The position numbers and the translations under genes are program-made. DNA of 64,000 nt from Toxorhynchites rutilus septentrionalis. Its lineage: Eukaryota > Arthropoda > Insecta > Diptera > Culicidae. This document shows, in pieces, positions 19,923-32,115 of this stretch (position 1 is its first letter; every line of letters begins with the position of its first letter). The stretch covers positions 100,347,333 through 100,411,332 of the forward strand of contig NC_073745.1 in assembly GCF_029784135.1 (NCBI RefSeq), written 5' to 3'. The notes beneath the pieces are model-generated. The model did no database searches. It saw only the letters and a list, made by a program, of their open reading frames with translations, and was not told the origin of the DNA.

Positions 19923-22766
19923 CTAGTTCCTTAATTCTATTTTTGAATACATTTTTGGATATATTAAAATCAAAAAACAATTATTCGCTACATTGAACTC
20001 ACGGAAACATTTAAGTAGAGGACTGTTTTGACCGTAGGTGGTCCTGCGTGGAGGGATCGCTAGGAGTTGTCTGCCTCGGAGACGTCTAGATGGAGCGTAG
20101 ATTCGTGCATTCTGTATCAGCTCTGAACAATCCATGTTGCCGGTCAACATGTCAAACACAAACAGGCGTTGGGTTTTCGTTCGCCTTGACTGTAGGGTTT
20201 CAATATCGATCAGTCTACAGCGGCTTGCATAATCGGGGAGGTTAGACGGATCGTTCCAGGGAAGACCCCGTAGCGCGTAACGTATAAAGCTTTTCTGCAC
20301 TTTCTCAATGCGTAACATTTGCGTTGCGTGATAGGGAGACCACACACAGCTTGCATATTCAACGATATTCCTTACTAGGGAACAATACAATGTCTTCAGC
20401 GTGTATGGATCCTGAAATGTTTGTGAGTTTCGGCGAATGAATCCTAGTACTGCGAACCCTTTCGCGGCGGTAGTGCTGATATGCTCGTCGAACTTCAGTT
20501 TGCTGTCTAGGATGACACCGAGATCACGGATGCAATTGACGCGTTCAACGTTATTAGAGGCGATTTTATAGTTGAAACTGATGGAAGTTTGGCAGCGAGT
20601 GAAAGTAGTTGATTTGCATTTCGTTATGTTCAACTGCATTCCGTTAGCTGAGCACCATCTAGTGAGCTCATCGATATCAGCTTGCAAAGCACAACAGTCG
20701 AGAACTGAGTGAATTGTCCTGTACATTTTAAGATCGTCAGCGTACAATAGCTTTCCAGATTTCAGACATCCGGTGAGGTCATTTACAAATAGAATGAATA
20801 TGAAAGGGCCGAGAATACTACCTTGAGGAACTCCTGAGGAGATGCTATACATACGTGAGCGAGCGTTTCCAATTTTCGCAAATGCTTCTCTTCCAGCCAG
20901 GTACGAACTGAGCCATTCTGTTATCCAGCTTGGAAGTCCCAGATGATTAAGCTTTCGAATGGCAAGACCATGAGGCACCTTGTCGAACGCCTTCGAAAAG
21001 TCGAAATATATAGTGGCAACGCTTGTCCATTTGCTCCACGAGTGATGTTGTGTAGCACATAAGGTTCGAGACAGTTGATCTTTTCATCACGAATCCATGT
21101 TGAGCGTCAGTTATAAGCGGGCGTGCTGCATTGTAGAGGACTGCGTGAATAATATCTTCGAAAACTTTTGCTATGCAGCAAAGGATGAAAATTCCACGAT
21201 AGATGTCGACTATGTGAGTACCACCCGATTTATGCACGGGAGTAATCGAAGCCGTCTTCCACATAGTTGGGAACGATCGTTCAATCAGCGAACGGTTGAA
21301 GATGAAGCTGAGCGGAGTCATCAGAGATTCGGCACACTCTTTTAGGAAAGTTGGAGGCAAACGATCGGTACCAGCGCCTTTGGAGATGTCAAGTTTCGTC
21401 AGGGCTGAAAGAACATCATTCGGCGTGATGGTTAACGGTGGCAAACTTACGTTTAGCGGCGAAATGTTGTCAAACTCTGTTGCAGAGAATGCTGGTGGGT
21501 CATCACTGTGCACGCTTCGGAAGAAATTTGCGAACAGATTAGCCGCTTCTTCAGGGGTGGTAGCTGTTAAGTCACCATACGATACATTCTCCGGAATATG
21601 CGATCCGCTTTTACGACTTTTCACATACGACCAGAAGCTTTTCGGATTCTGTTTCAAATTCGATTCAATTCGATCTGTATAAGAGCGAAAAGCTGCTATT
21701 CGACACTCACTATAGCACGCTTCAAGATGCTTAAGCTTTTCTTTCGCGTCACTGGATTTTTCTCGAAAGTAAACTTTTCGGGCTTTGCGGACGCTATTAC
21801 GGAGACGTCGCAACTCCGACGTCCACCATGAGTGCTTAAAACTGGGTGCTTGACATCTTCGTTTGCGAGGAACGTTATCGCGAAGGATCTCGTAAACTTT
21901 TTCATAGAATACTGCCGTTGCGCAGTTTGTTGACTCTGCGCCAATGATTTCGTTCCAGTCAACACCTGAAAGAAGGTTGTTCAGTGCAGTGAAGTCACAT
22001 CGCTTGAAGTCAAAATCGGGATCGTCACAAGAATCATCAGGAACTTGCTGAGAACACACGTCGAGTTGAATACGGAGAACAAAAGGTTTATGATGAGCGT
22101 CAAGTTTCAAAAGAGGAAAGGGTGGCTCGATGATTTCGGCATTGCAACTATCGTTAACAAATGCTAAGTCGAGAATCCTATTGTTCGAGTTGCGAAGCGT
22201 GTTGATTTGATGGAGTCCAGATGCAGCTATTGTTTCCGTGAACACAAGTTCGGCTTCCGTGGAGGCGTTACTAGGCAAATAACTGTTTATGTCCTCGTCG
22301 AACGTCCATGATAAGTATGGGAGATTATAGTCGCCGACTACGACAATAGAGTCAGTGTCCAATGCGCGGTCGCAGATGTCACATACGGCGTTAGAATGCA
22401 TGGTGTATACATCGGGATGAGAGTTGGGCCGAATGTAGATGCCACAGATGTAAATAGTAAGGTCAGGGAGTTTGACGGAAGCGACGACTTGCTCCAATTG
22501 AGTGTAGTTACTGAGCGATACAGAATTGCAACGAAAGGAAGACCTAACTGCGATTAGAACCCCACCTCCGCGTCGTAAAGAACTTGATCTTTCACTACGA
22601 TCGCAACGGAAAATCGTATAATCGGACGCCAGCTCAGTATTCGCGATATCGGGTCGCAGCCAAGTTTCGGTAAGAACGACGATGTCGTAATCACCACATG
22701 CCATTTTCGTGAAGAATTCATTTGTTTTAGTTCGCATTCCACGTACATTCTGGTAGTATATGGTTA
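19923..22766 (-). pseudogene. LINE ORF2: endonuclease and reverse transcriptase, one frameshift
   Basis: In the frame upstream of the first ATG (22,737), the protein begins LTIYYQNVRGMRTK, the standard APE endonuclease start. It continues with VLTETWL, GGGVLIAV, GDYNLPYLSW and DAHHKPFVL. The RT part has DRLPPTFLKE, SITPVHKSG, YRGIFILCCIAKVFE and QHGFV. At about 21,025 a one-base shift moves the frame just before the metal-binding motif; the other frame continues YFDFSKAFDKVPHGL, GVPQGSILGPFIFILFVNDL and LLYADDLKMY, and ends with the CR1-like tail RRTTYGQNSPLL at 19,923. It would nick target DNA and copy the element RNA. Apart from the shift all core motifs are present. Clade (CR1, T1 or Kiri-like) is not certain. 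Confidence 0.8.
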
Positions 22767-22850
22767 AGTGATTAACCAGAGCTGGAACAGTTAAAATCGG
22801 CGGGAGCAGGTTTCGAATGGTGGTGTTACAGACAATAGACGTTTGTGGCG

Positions 22851-23645
22851 TTAGTTGGTCGCTGACGGCGTATCCGGTTGCGGTTGATCGACTGCGGGAT
22901 CCCAGAACCCCGGTTTGTTCGAGCTGTAGTTTTCGAATTCTCGAAAACGAATACCCATGGGCCAGGTGGACGATGTCATGGCCTTTGGCTTCAGATCATG
23001 ACACACACCGAGCTTAAATGACACATACGTGAGGCTGGAAACGTCTCTACCGCGAGGGACAAGCTTAATAAGCTTTACATCATCTGTCGCTAATCTGGTC
23101 TTGACCATCTCGATCACTTTTTCGTCCGGAGCTCTGGGATCTATTCCCGACAAATATATCCAGAAAAGTTTGGCATCTGAACTTGCAGTATCAATAGTAA
23201 TACCACATGTATCTGAATTCTGCCCGCCTGTACCGCAAATGAGTTTACGTGGTGGGGCGCTAATTCCGTCATTCACATCGTTTACACGTGGGCGTTTAGC
23301 GGAACTGCGCATCGGCGGAATCCGAGTGGGTAGGTTTCTAATCGGTGTGTTGGCTACAATTTCAGGAATTTGCTTGAGATTATTGCGTATCTCGGATCGA
23401 ATTTCGGACAAAATGTTGTCACGAATTTCGGTCTTTATAGTTTCGATGATTCCCTCATAAGCAGCATTGACGGAGTGAACGGCCTTGGTGAATCGCGCTT
23501 TCGCCATAAGTCCGGTGCATGCGTTACATATCCAATGCAGGCAAGCGTTGGAATTCACAGCGTGCTGTATTTCAGAGGACATACCAGTGCATTTGAAGCA
23601 AAATCGGCCGGAACAAAAATGTATCTTCAAATTTTCCGGTTTCAT
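22851..23645 (-). CDS. LINE ORF1 protein with PHD-like N-terminus
   Basis: 264 residues from the ATG at 23,645. The N-terminus has a Cys/His pattern (CSGRFCFKC, then ACLHWICNAC) that looks like the second half of a PHD-like finger, as seen in ORF1 of CR1-group LINEs; the first half may be missing through 5' truncation. A predicted helical stretch follows (about 55-95), then a basic linker (SAKRPRV). Last comes an RRM-like region with IYLSGIDPRAPDEKVIEMVK, ending in the GIRFREFENY box near the C-terminus. ORF2 overlaps the end of ORF1 in another frame. Its role would be RNA binding. Confidence 0.7.
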   Translation of the reverse strand: MKPENLKIHFCSGRFCFKCTGMSSEIQHAVNSNACLHWICNACTGLMAKARFTKAVHSVNAAYEGIIETIKTEIRDNILSEIRSEIRNNLKQIPEIVANTPIRNLPTRIPPMRSSAKRPRVNDVNDGISAPPRKLICGTGGQNSDTCGITIDTASSDAKLFWIYLSGIDPRAPDEKVIEMVKTRLATDDVKLIKLVPRGRDVSSLTYVSFKLGVCHDLKPKAMTSSTWPMGIRFREFENYSSNKPGFWDPAVDQPQPDTPSATN

Positions 23646-23792
23646 GTATTCTTTCCACGCTGAAAAGGTTAGAAAATCATCATTTTACAATGTGCTACGT
23701 ATATTACGAGGAATGGCTTGTTATAAGTATTGTAACTTTAATTTTTTTCAACTAAGTAAACGATGAATGGGTGTTTTGCGCTAAAAAAAAAT

Positions 23793-24667
23793 TAGTGGGT
23801 TATATCTATGATATAACCGCAAGGTTCACGTGGAACTACCTTAGCTTAGCAATCATTCGTTTGTATTGATTAAATTCTTGGTTGAATGAAACAGTTTCCA
23901 AATTCAATTGAGTTCAATATATTTGCTCTGTGAGTGAAAAAAATGAACAAATGCCGTGTAAAGTCAATTCATTTATTGTGATTGATTGTTCTTCGTTACA
24001 AGTAAATTTAATGACGGACCTTTTACGTTTGGTATGATGACTAGAACAAAATATATGTACGGAAGAATTATCAAACGTTTGATGAACCAGCCTAAGGCTG
24101 AAAATCTTTCCAATAAAGACAAAAAAAAATTATCAAACGATTATTTTATTTTACATTTCCCTCTGAAGTTTACATCCCAAAAGTGTACACACTTCTCGAA
24201 TCTCGAATTTGCTTGAAACTGGGAAGTTCATTCGCTTCTAGTGGCTGCACGATTTTCCCAGGTTCCTAAGTTTAGAAGATCATGTTAGGACAGACATATT
24301 CCACTCTGCACAAAGGCAAGCGAGGACAAAAGTACTCGCAGTTTGCATTTATTTGCAGAGTCGATCTCCCCAGAAACCTCGGTTTTGAAGTCTATGTTAG
24401 GGAAACACATTTCAATCGGAACAAAAATAACCCCGATTTGTATGAATTCGCAATGCCGATTTCCCCACGCTTCATGGATTTGAAGTCTGTGTTAGGGAAA
24501 CACATTCCAGTCAGAACAAAAATACCCCCGACTTGCATGAATTTGAAATACCGATTTCTCCAGGCACCTTGGTTTAGAAATCTCTCTTTAATTTTTTCCT
24601 GCATGTTCTGTGTTTAGGTTTTCATTGTACCCTCCATATATTCCGGTTAGACGTAGCCTCACGTCAA
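23793..24667 (+). repeat. Family F repeat, copy 2
   Basis: Start hairpin GGTTATATC-TAT-GATATAACC at 23,798-23,818, then CACGTGGAACTACC. Ends with TTCCGGTTAGACGTAGCCTC and ACGTC, the quasi-palindrome being at 24,650-24,665. Internal direct repeats of a 'gggaaacacat' core with 'cccc' patches lie at 24,370-24,600. Non-coding as far as I can see. Confidence 0.6.
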
Positions 24668-25080
24668 TACTGCAAACCCTTCTCGTATCGGCCCCTACAT
24701 AATCAATGATATCAGCCAATTTGATATGATATCGATTTCATCGCAATTATCCATGGTATCAATAACCGGTATGCATTATCAAACTTAAAATTTCCGAAAA
24801 TTATCTATGACTTTGGTCAAATCACGTGTTGAAACCATCATAAATATACAAAACTCCAACTTTCTTACCATATACTGACGACATTCAATGGCTGAAATTA
24901 ATCTAAATTGAAATAAAATGAATATTCGCCACCGAAACTTGCTTTTCAGTGCGTGTTTACTTTACGCACTTTTGTGGTTCTGAGCTCTAATGTAGATGTC
25001 GCATGAGCTGATTCAGCTTTGCGTAAATTCGTCAATTGTTTGATCCCGTTTGTGAAACACTGTTCTGTCCGAAAACCAAA
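24668..25080. other. No gene recognised
   Basis: AT-rich sequence before the H2A-like scrap. Confidence 0.4.
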
Positions 25081-25200
25081 ATGTCTGAACGTTGTGCGGG
25101 TGGCAAAGTTAAGGAGAAGTCAAAATTCCGCTCAAATCGTGCTTCCACTAAAGCACACGATGAGCTCCAATTCATCGCATCGCATCGCACCGTGTTTACT
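25081..25200 (+). pseudogene. Histone H2A pseudogene fragment, copy C
   Basis: The ATG opens MSERCAGGKVKEKSKFRSNR, the H2A N-terminal tail with substitutions. Similarity is lost after the tail. More diverged than copies A and B and separated from them by 23 kb, so a separate duplication or retroposition. Confidence 0.6.
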
Positions 25201-25660
25201 GTGTTCTCAGCCTTAGGGTAAGGTTACATTGGCTCGGAGTACGCACGAAAACTTGATTGTGCTATAAGTGACGAAAAGAAACAAACAATTTTGTTCGATA
25301 GAAGCTGACGAATTCGAACGAAGCAAGTGGGAAGCAATGTAACCACACCAATACAATTCTATGTGTTTGTTTACTTTCACTATTGCATACAATTCGTACG
25401 ACCACTTTTCTGCATCTAGTGTCAACGCCGAACACATAAAAAATTGGATAAAACTGGATATTATTCCAAAAAATTGGAAGAACCCAGTTTAAACTGGAAC
25501 ATTGGCAACACAGCTCGGGCGTTAACTTACAATGTGCGTCGATGCGTATTATTAATTATTTTCCATTTGCCGGTAATAGGCATTTATCAGTTGGCAGAAT
25601 TAATGAAGGGATGATCTTGGAACAATCTTGGAGATGATCTTGGATGGTTTTACTCAATTT
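25201..25660. other. No gene recognised
   Basis: Short frames on both strands, none with family features. Confidence 0.4.
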
Positions 25661-26295
25661 TTCATTACGATTTGACGAGAGCCTGGATCAAAAGGTTAAA
25701 CGTTGATAGAGATTTCATCAGATTGATATTCAGGTTGGTGTCCAATCAATTCGTGTTTTTATCGTGTAGATCTTGCTATTAACTATTCATGTAATTGTGG
25801 TCCAGGATATCATGATATCGAGCATATTGTTTGGTAATGTAAGAAATTCCATTAAAGAATTCAACTGGCCGTTGATTTAGAGGTTCGAAAGTGTATACTC
25901 ACACTTGTTATGTTATTATTTTGCCCGCTTCACTTCCTCGAATGCACTTGCCCATTCTCCTTTCCCTTTTTTAAATATTAGCAGAACTTTGCACTCAATG
26001 AGATCAGTTCACTACAGCAGCTACACGAACTCCCCAAGAGAGCACCCATGGCCATAGGATACTAAACATACCTCACTTGACTATAAAGTTATTATAACCC
26101 CTTACAAACAATGTTCCGGAAAAGGTGGCAACGAAGGAGAAAATGCTATTTTTATTTATAATATATTTTTGTAGGCATAGATTTATTTGACTTAGGCTTA
26201 TATTTATGTAGATCTTAACTATTGTGTTTAGACTTGTGTTTAAAAAAGATAATTGATGAATTTTGTTGTAATTGAATAAACAAAAGAAAAAGATA
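25661..26295 (+). pseudogene. I-type LINE ORF2 C-terminal scrap and 3' UTR
   Basis: Translation across stops gives LNVDRDFIRLIFRLVSNQF, then CGPGYHDIEHIVW. It corresponds to the C-terminal part of the I-type LINE ORF2 at 42,690-42,860 (LNVGRDFIRVISRLMSNHY, CGDGYHDIEHVVW). An AT-rich 3' region runs to an A-rich end near 26,290. Confidence 0.7.
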
Positions 26296-26498
26296 GTAAT
26301 GGTTTCAATTGTATTTTTGTGTACATTTTTGAACAAAATGTGGTTCCGAATACAGGAAACGGTTACTACACACAATCACAGCCCTATGCCAAGACCCCGT
26401 CCGTACCCCTAGGCCCAGACCCATCAACTTTTTTTCATTGAAGCGTTGATGCATTACGGATTGAATACGGAAAAGCTTTGGAAAAAGAAACAAATGAT

Positions 26499-27759
26499 AG
26501 GAGGTTGTGTCCAAGACACGACCGCATTGTTGACGTAGAACTACGCTGTAGTTTAATTTAAGTCGCTTGTTCATAACTGCGAATGTTATTTAATAATGCT
26601 ACGAAATTTTAAAAATAACCATTCTACCAGTTTGGTCGCCCTGAAAATTTTTTTTTATATTTTGACGATTATTGTTTGATGATTCTTTCTTGTCCTCGCA
26701 GAACAAACTTGGTATCCCCAAATAATTTGTTGGTGCACAACCTTAACACCTGTTTCACCATAGCGTCAGTTCAATGCATTGATGCAATGTCAAAGGCACC
26801 AACGAAGCCTTTATGATGACGGAAAACAAACAATGTCAACTGCTTGGGAAAAGGCTGCGCAATACGTTAAAACGCACGCACGTACACACACAAATATCCA
26901 TACATCGATGGCTTGAAGCAATTAAATATGCACACACTTATCTCCGTTTTGCGCTCTTCTCAATAGAAGCCCTTTCTGTTAATATTGGCGGTCTAGATCA
27001 GCTTTGCTGTCATCCTTTGTGAAGATAGTTTTGCTACCGTCATGCGAAATCAAATCACAGACAAAATTCCAGAACATTTATTTTCTTGGTGAGCTGACGA
27101 TAGCCTAGCTTGATGATTCCCCACACAATTGTGTAACTCATAACCCTAATGCAACGGCGTCAGTCTGATGCAATTATTGCAGTGCTAGAGACATCAGAGA
27201 GTCAGTAATTTGGTCGCGTCCACAGCTCAATCCGAAACTAAGACATGTGAGACTTTCAACTTCTTTAGTTCATTCGTCTCTAACCTTCAAAAAGTCTCTT
27301 GGACAACTCACTTCTTCCTCGTATTACTCCTCCATTCCTCACCGTCCAGCTCGCCCAGCAATGATTTTGTTCAGTCGGCGTCCTCACGAAGAATGAAAGT
27401 TTGCCTCAGCGAGATCCACTGTTTATACTCTAGGCAAATATTCCCCTTCGTTCTTCTTCTTTTCCTTTGTTCACGGAGACTTTAAGTCTTACGATTACCC
27501 CTTCGTTGCTCGTCCATAAGTTGCTCGTTATAGACAGCTCTGTTCGGGAAAGTACACATATGGACAGAACAAATGTATGGGAAAATGAGAACGCTTATAG
27601 TTTTCATGAATTTTAACCATTTACACACCATGGGATTGTAATGTATAGCATATCAAACAAATCTTAGGGAATTTCCGATTTGTTTGGTATGTAAATCGCC
27701 AAGATCCGTTTGCGGCAAAAATAGTTATTAACGTTAACTTTATTTCATAAAACAGGAAG
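26499..27759 (+). repeat. Family E repeat, copy 2
   Basis: Starts with the hairpin GGTTGTGTC-CAA-GACACGACC (26,503-26,523) and the quasi-palindrome GACGTAGAACTACGC (26,532-26,546). It shares the family blocks listed for copy 1, including the minus-strand GAGTATAAA near 27,425. It is cut off within 'ttaactttatttcataaaa' by a family F start. Confidence 0.65.
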
Positions 27760-27990
27760 TGGGTTATATCTATGGTATAATCGCAAGGGTGACGTAGGAC
27801 TATCGTTGATTTAGAGATCATTTGTTTGAAGTTGTATCTAAATCCATTCTGAATGAATGAATGAATGAATATTTGGGAGACTTCGAAAACGAGAGCGTTA
27901 CGTTGGAGGCACAAGGTTTTATGCATCCAATATAGGATACGAAAAACCTGGTTCTGAAGAATAATCTTCAGAAGCTAACATGCTAACTGT
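27760..27990 (+). repeat. Family F repeat, 5' end copy 3
   Basis: Hairpin GGTTATATC-TAT-GGTATAATC (27,762-27,782), then GACGTAGGACTATCG (27,791-27,805). Similarity fades after about 27,890. Confidence 0.55.
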
Positions 27991-30215
27991 ACTTGATTGA
28001 CAAATCACAAACCCAAATGTATTTGATCACAGTGTTACATGGAAAGAAAACATTCAAATAAACTCTTTAACATGAATATATTTTGAAAATTCCCAAAGGA
28101 ACTGGCAGATTATTTTCAGTAACGATTAGATATTTCCACATTTTCCTCGATACTGGAAGCCCACCAGTGGTTAATGCCAACTCGATAACCACCTGTTAAT
28201 AGCACTTGATTGAAACATATTTGGTCACAGTGTTACATGGATAGAAAACATTCAATTAAACTCTTTCACATGAATATATTTTGAAAATTCCCAAAGGAAC
28301 TGGCAGATTATTTTCCAGCAATGATTAGATCTTCCGGAACTTTCTCGATGCTGAATGGCATCCTAACGGAAAGAGTTCTGCGCGTGTATGTGTCGATCCT
28401 TCGCCGTCCACCTCCTCCAGCACGTTAGGCAACGATGTTGTCTTGTCGATGTCCTCACGAAAAATGAATGTGTCGCACCACCAGAATATCGCTTAAGTAT
28501 GCTTTTTGTGTGTGATTGAATCGAGAGAAGGTGTGGTTCACGATGGCAATTTGGAAGGCAAACTAGAGGGGAATGAACTCTCTGAGCTCGGAACTTTCGG
28601 TGACTGAGCAATAATCGATTGCGGGCGCATACAATATTGGATACGGAAATATCCTACTGATGGGGAAGAATAATCTTCTGAAGCTATCCTGTTAATTGCG
28701 ATTAATTGAAAAACCACAAAACCAAATGTATTTGATCACAGTGTTACATGGAAAGAAAACATTCAAATAAACTCTTTCACATGAATATATTTTGAAAATG
28801 CCCAAAGGAACTGGCAGATTATTTTCAGTAACGATTAGATATTTCCACATTTTCCTCGATACTGGAAGCCCACCAGTGGTTAATGCCAACTCAATAACCA
28901 CCTGTTAATAGCACTTGATTGAAACATATTTGGTCACAGTGTTACATCGATAGAAAACATTCAATTAAACTCTTTCACTTGAATATATTTTGAAAATTCC
29001 CAGAGGAACTGGCAGATTATTTTCAGTAACGGTTAGTTATTTCCACATTTTCCTCGATACTGGAAGCCCACCAGTGATTAATACCAACTCGATAACCACC
29101 TGTTAATAGCACTTGATTGAAACATATTTGGTCACAGTGTTACATGGATAGAAAACATTCAATTAAACTCTTTCACATGAATATATTTTGAAAATTCCCA
29201 AAGGAACTGGCAGATTATTTTCCAGCAATGATTAGATGTTTCCGGAACTTTCTCGATGCTGAATGGCATCCTAACGGAAAGAGTTCTGCGCGTGTATGTG
29301 TCGATCCTTCGCCGTCCACCTCCTCCAGCACGTTAGGCAACGATGTTGTCTTGTCGATGTCCTCACGAAAAATGAATGTGTCTCACCACCAGAATATCGC
29401 TTAAGTATGCTTTTTGTGTGTGATTGAATCGAGAGAAGGTGTGGTTTACGATGGCAATTTGGAAGGCAAACTAGAGGGGAATGAACTCTCTGAGCTCGGA
29501 ACTTTCGGCGACTGAGCAATAATCGATTGCGGGCGCATACAATATTGGATACGGAAATATCCTACTGATGGGGAAGAATAATCTTCTGAAGCTATCCTGT
29601 TAATTGCGATTGATTGAAAAACCACAAAACCAAATGTGTTTGATCACAGTGTTACATGGAAAGAAAACATTCAAATAAACTCTTTCACATGAATATATTT
29701 TGAAAATGCCCAAAGGAACTGGCAGATTATTTTCAGTAACGATTAGATATTTCCACATTTTCCTCGATACTGGAAGCCCACCAGTGGTTAATGCCAACTC
29801 GATAACCACCTGTTAATAGCACTTGATTGAAACATATTTGGTCACAGTGTAACATGGATAGAAAACATTCAATTAAACTCTTTCACATGAATATATTTTG
29901 AAAATTCCCAGAGGAACTGGCAGATTATTTTCAGTAACGATTAGTTATTTCCACATTTTCCTCGATACTGGAAGCCCACCAGTGGTTAATGTCAACTCGA
30001 TAACCACCTGTTAATAGCACTTGATTGAAACATATTTGGTCACAGTGTAACATGGATAGAAAACATTCAATTAAACTCTTTCACATGAATATATTTTGAA
30101 AATTCCCAAAGGAACTGGCAGATTATTTTCAGTAACGATTAGATATTTCCACATTTTCCTCGATACTGGAAGCCCACCAGTGGTTAATGCCAACTCGATA
30201 ACCACCTGTTAATAG
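27991..30215 (+). repeat. Higher-order tandem array, about 190-bp monomers in 908-bp units
   Basis: At least eight monomers of roughly 185-205 bp, each with AACATTCAATTAAACTC, 'tgaatatattttgaaaa', 'ggaactggcagatta' and 'ggaagcccaccagtgg'. Two are followed by an inserted 340-bp block (about 28,355-28,690 and 29,263-29,598), so the array repeats at 908 bp. A third block start (GCGCGTGTATGTGT) ends the array at about 30,215. The mirrored open frames at 28,363-28,611 and 29,271-29,519, and at 28,692-28,901 and 29,600-29,809, are products of this periodicity, not genes. Confidence 0.85.
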
Positions 30216-30489
30216 CCGCGCGTGTATGTGTGTGTAGCGATGTCTTCCCAGGGAACCGTTTGTGGCATCACTCTCCTCCTGATAGATTCCCTTCTGGCCT
30301 AGGGTGCACAAACAGGCTCTTGGTGACACCGTTCATCCGCGCTTTCATGATAAATAAAGAGCTTCACCGCAACAGCGACAACATGCTCCAATCGCTGTTC
30401 AATTAGAACTGAGTGGATTTCCGAGCGCCGCTCGCTTATATACCGATTGGTGATTTCAATAGCCTGTTTTGAAAGCAATTTTAAGACTA
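30216..30489 (-). other. Non-coding; minus-strand TATA-like element
   Basis: On the minus strand, TATATAAGCGAGCG near 30,430-30,445 is preceded by a CCAAT-like CACCAATCGG. It may be an old promoter. The following minus-strand frame (30,299-30,511) matches nothing I know. Confidence 0.35.
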
Positions 30490-30749
30490 TTGAAACAAGT
30501 TTTTGGATCAAAAAGTAACAAGTATATAACGCGTAGACATTTTATCCTTCGAATGAAGTGTTTATCATACCATTTCGTTCAGTTGTTTAGGAGCTATTAA
30601 CGCTCAATATCTCGGTCTCCGGCGTAACGCTTTCGTTTTCGAAACTTTGATTTTACACCCCGGTATAGAAATGAAAGACGTAGTCCTACGTCAAAAACGT
30701 GACTTGTTTTCTGATTTGGCACCCTTAATGAAAGACATAGTTCTACGTA
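30490..30749 (+). repeat. Family G terminal segment, copy 2, joined to an E-type end
   Basis: Matches 17,540-17,742 and ends in GACGTAGTCCTACGTC (30,677-30,692). It is directly followed by the family E 3' end, GTGACTTGTTTTCTG to GACATAGTTCTACGTA (30,734-30,749). Two different family ends are thus joined at the same motif. Confidence 0.65.
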
Positions 30750-31650
30750 AAAAAACAGAGCACGAAAATTGAGTTATGTTCATTTAAGTATCATAGATTT
30801 GCCTCTTGAATGAACTCAAATGTAATTAATGTTTTAGTTTGGGTGCGGATCGTCCACTGGTGCACGATTTTAGGGGTGCATAATTCGGCATACATCATAT
30901 GTAGATAGTGAAGAGGGAGGGGGTGCAACCAGACACTTCCGCCCCGGGTACGAAAGCTCCACTCGACGCCACTGGTTTGTGTTATCTAAGCTTTCTTTTG
31001 CCGAAGAACTTTAATTCTATTGGAGCATTATCTCGCCTCTGGATCATGCCACCTTGCAAGAAGGCATAAACACTGTTGCCTAATGGTAACCATTTCAATC
31101 TACATTTTGGCAATGCAGAAAAACTAACATCGTATGAGTGTGTAAGAGTGCAGAAGCGCCAGCATGAAACGGTATGAAAATTAACACTCCGTATCATTTT
31201 ATCGAGAACAAACATTGCATTTCGATTCTGAGCGTGCGAATTAGATGCGCTTGATTCGCAGTGGTATATTTCGATTATGGTTGACTGCTGTCCTAGTTTG
31301 AACTATTTATTATTATTTGCATAACAATTATGCGAATAACATTAGATTCGAATAATCAATAGATTCAAAAGAACAAATCTTGAACAGCAATATTTACTTT
31401 TTCCCCAGCGTCCGTGAAGGAATCATTGCATGTTCAGTGAGCGATTTACTGATCCACATGATATAATGTTGAAATGCACAGAACAAATACATGATGGAAT
31501 GCCATTGATAAAGGCCGATGACTGAGCGCTGTCTGGAACAAGACTATCTGCTAGAAATCTCGAAACATTATTTTTATACCAAATGTGTTATCAACTGGAG
31601 GAGCTTGAGTTGCCATATTTCCGCTCTCTGTGTCCATAGAAAATGTGAAA
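30750..31650. other. No gene recognised
   Basis: AT-rich. The 77-codon minus frame at 30,982-31,215 has no recognisable features. Confidence 0.4.
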
Positions 31651-31654
31651 TGGC

Positions 31655-32092
31655 CTTTTTCAAAAAATCATAACTTTCGAGCCACTGAACCGACTTAGAT
31701 GATCGACATATCAAATTGAAGCCAATGAGTCTTTTATTGAAGAATATTGAACTTGCAAAAAAGTAGATTTTATTATCATAATCATTGATTGTAGCTCACC
31801 GGTCCACCGGTTAACTTTGATAAATCATATCTCAAAAACGAAAAAATTGCATCTTTGATATCGAGATCGGTTATATAAAAAATCCTCATCTTTCAAAAAA
31901 GAAAATATAAAAAAAATAGCGCCCTCTAGTCCAAAGCCATGAAAATAATAACAAACGACTACAATCAATGGTTACGAAAATCAAATCTATTTTTAATTTT
32001 TTTTTTTCATATTTTTCATATTTTTTCATGAAAGACTAGCTCATTGGCTTCAATTTGACATGTCGATCATCTAAAATGGACATTGGCACCCT
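31655..32092. mobile_element. Long-inverted-repeat (foldback) element
   Basis: The arm around 31,695-31,735 (GATGATCGACATATCAAATT, then GAAGCCAATGAG) is inverted at 32,040-32,078. The inner segments AATCATTGATTGTAG and CTACAATCAATGG are also inverted. This gives arms of over 100 bp around a core with GCGCCCTCTAG. MITE or foldback type; superfamily not determined. Confidence 0.6.
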
Positions 32093-32115
32093 GATAAGCA
32101 AAATTAACAATAAAA

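Larger units (their letters stand above)
19857..23669 (-). mobile_element. CR1/Jockey-superfamily LINE, nearly full length
   Basis: Read on the minus strand: ORF1 (23,645-22,851), ORF2 (about 22,766-19,923), short 3' UTR, and a microsatellite-like AAAT tail (TTTA on the plus strand, 19,857-19,880). The 5' end lies just upstream of ORF1 and may be truncated. TAGAAAA occurs at both ends (19,847-19,853 and 23,670-23,676) and may be the target duplication. One frameshift disables ORF2. Confidence 0.75.

Noticed and set aside
28355..28690. Another histone gene remnant in the array block
   Set aside because: The minus-strand translations do not follow any core histone sequence convincingly.
28363..29809. 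Repeated 82- and 69-residue minus-strand ORFs
   Set aside because: Exact 908-bp spacing shows they come from the tandem array; they have no family features.
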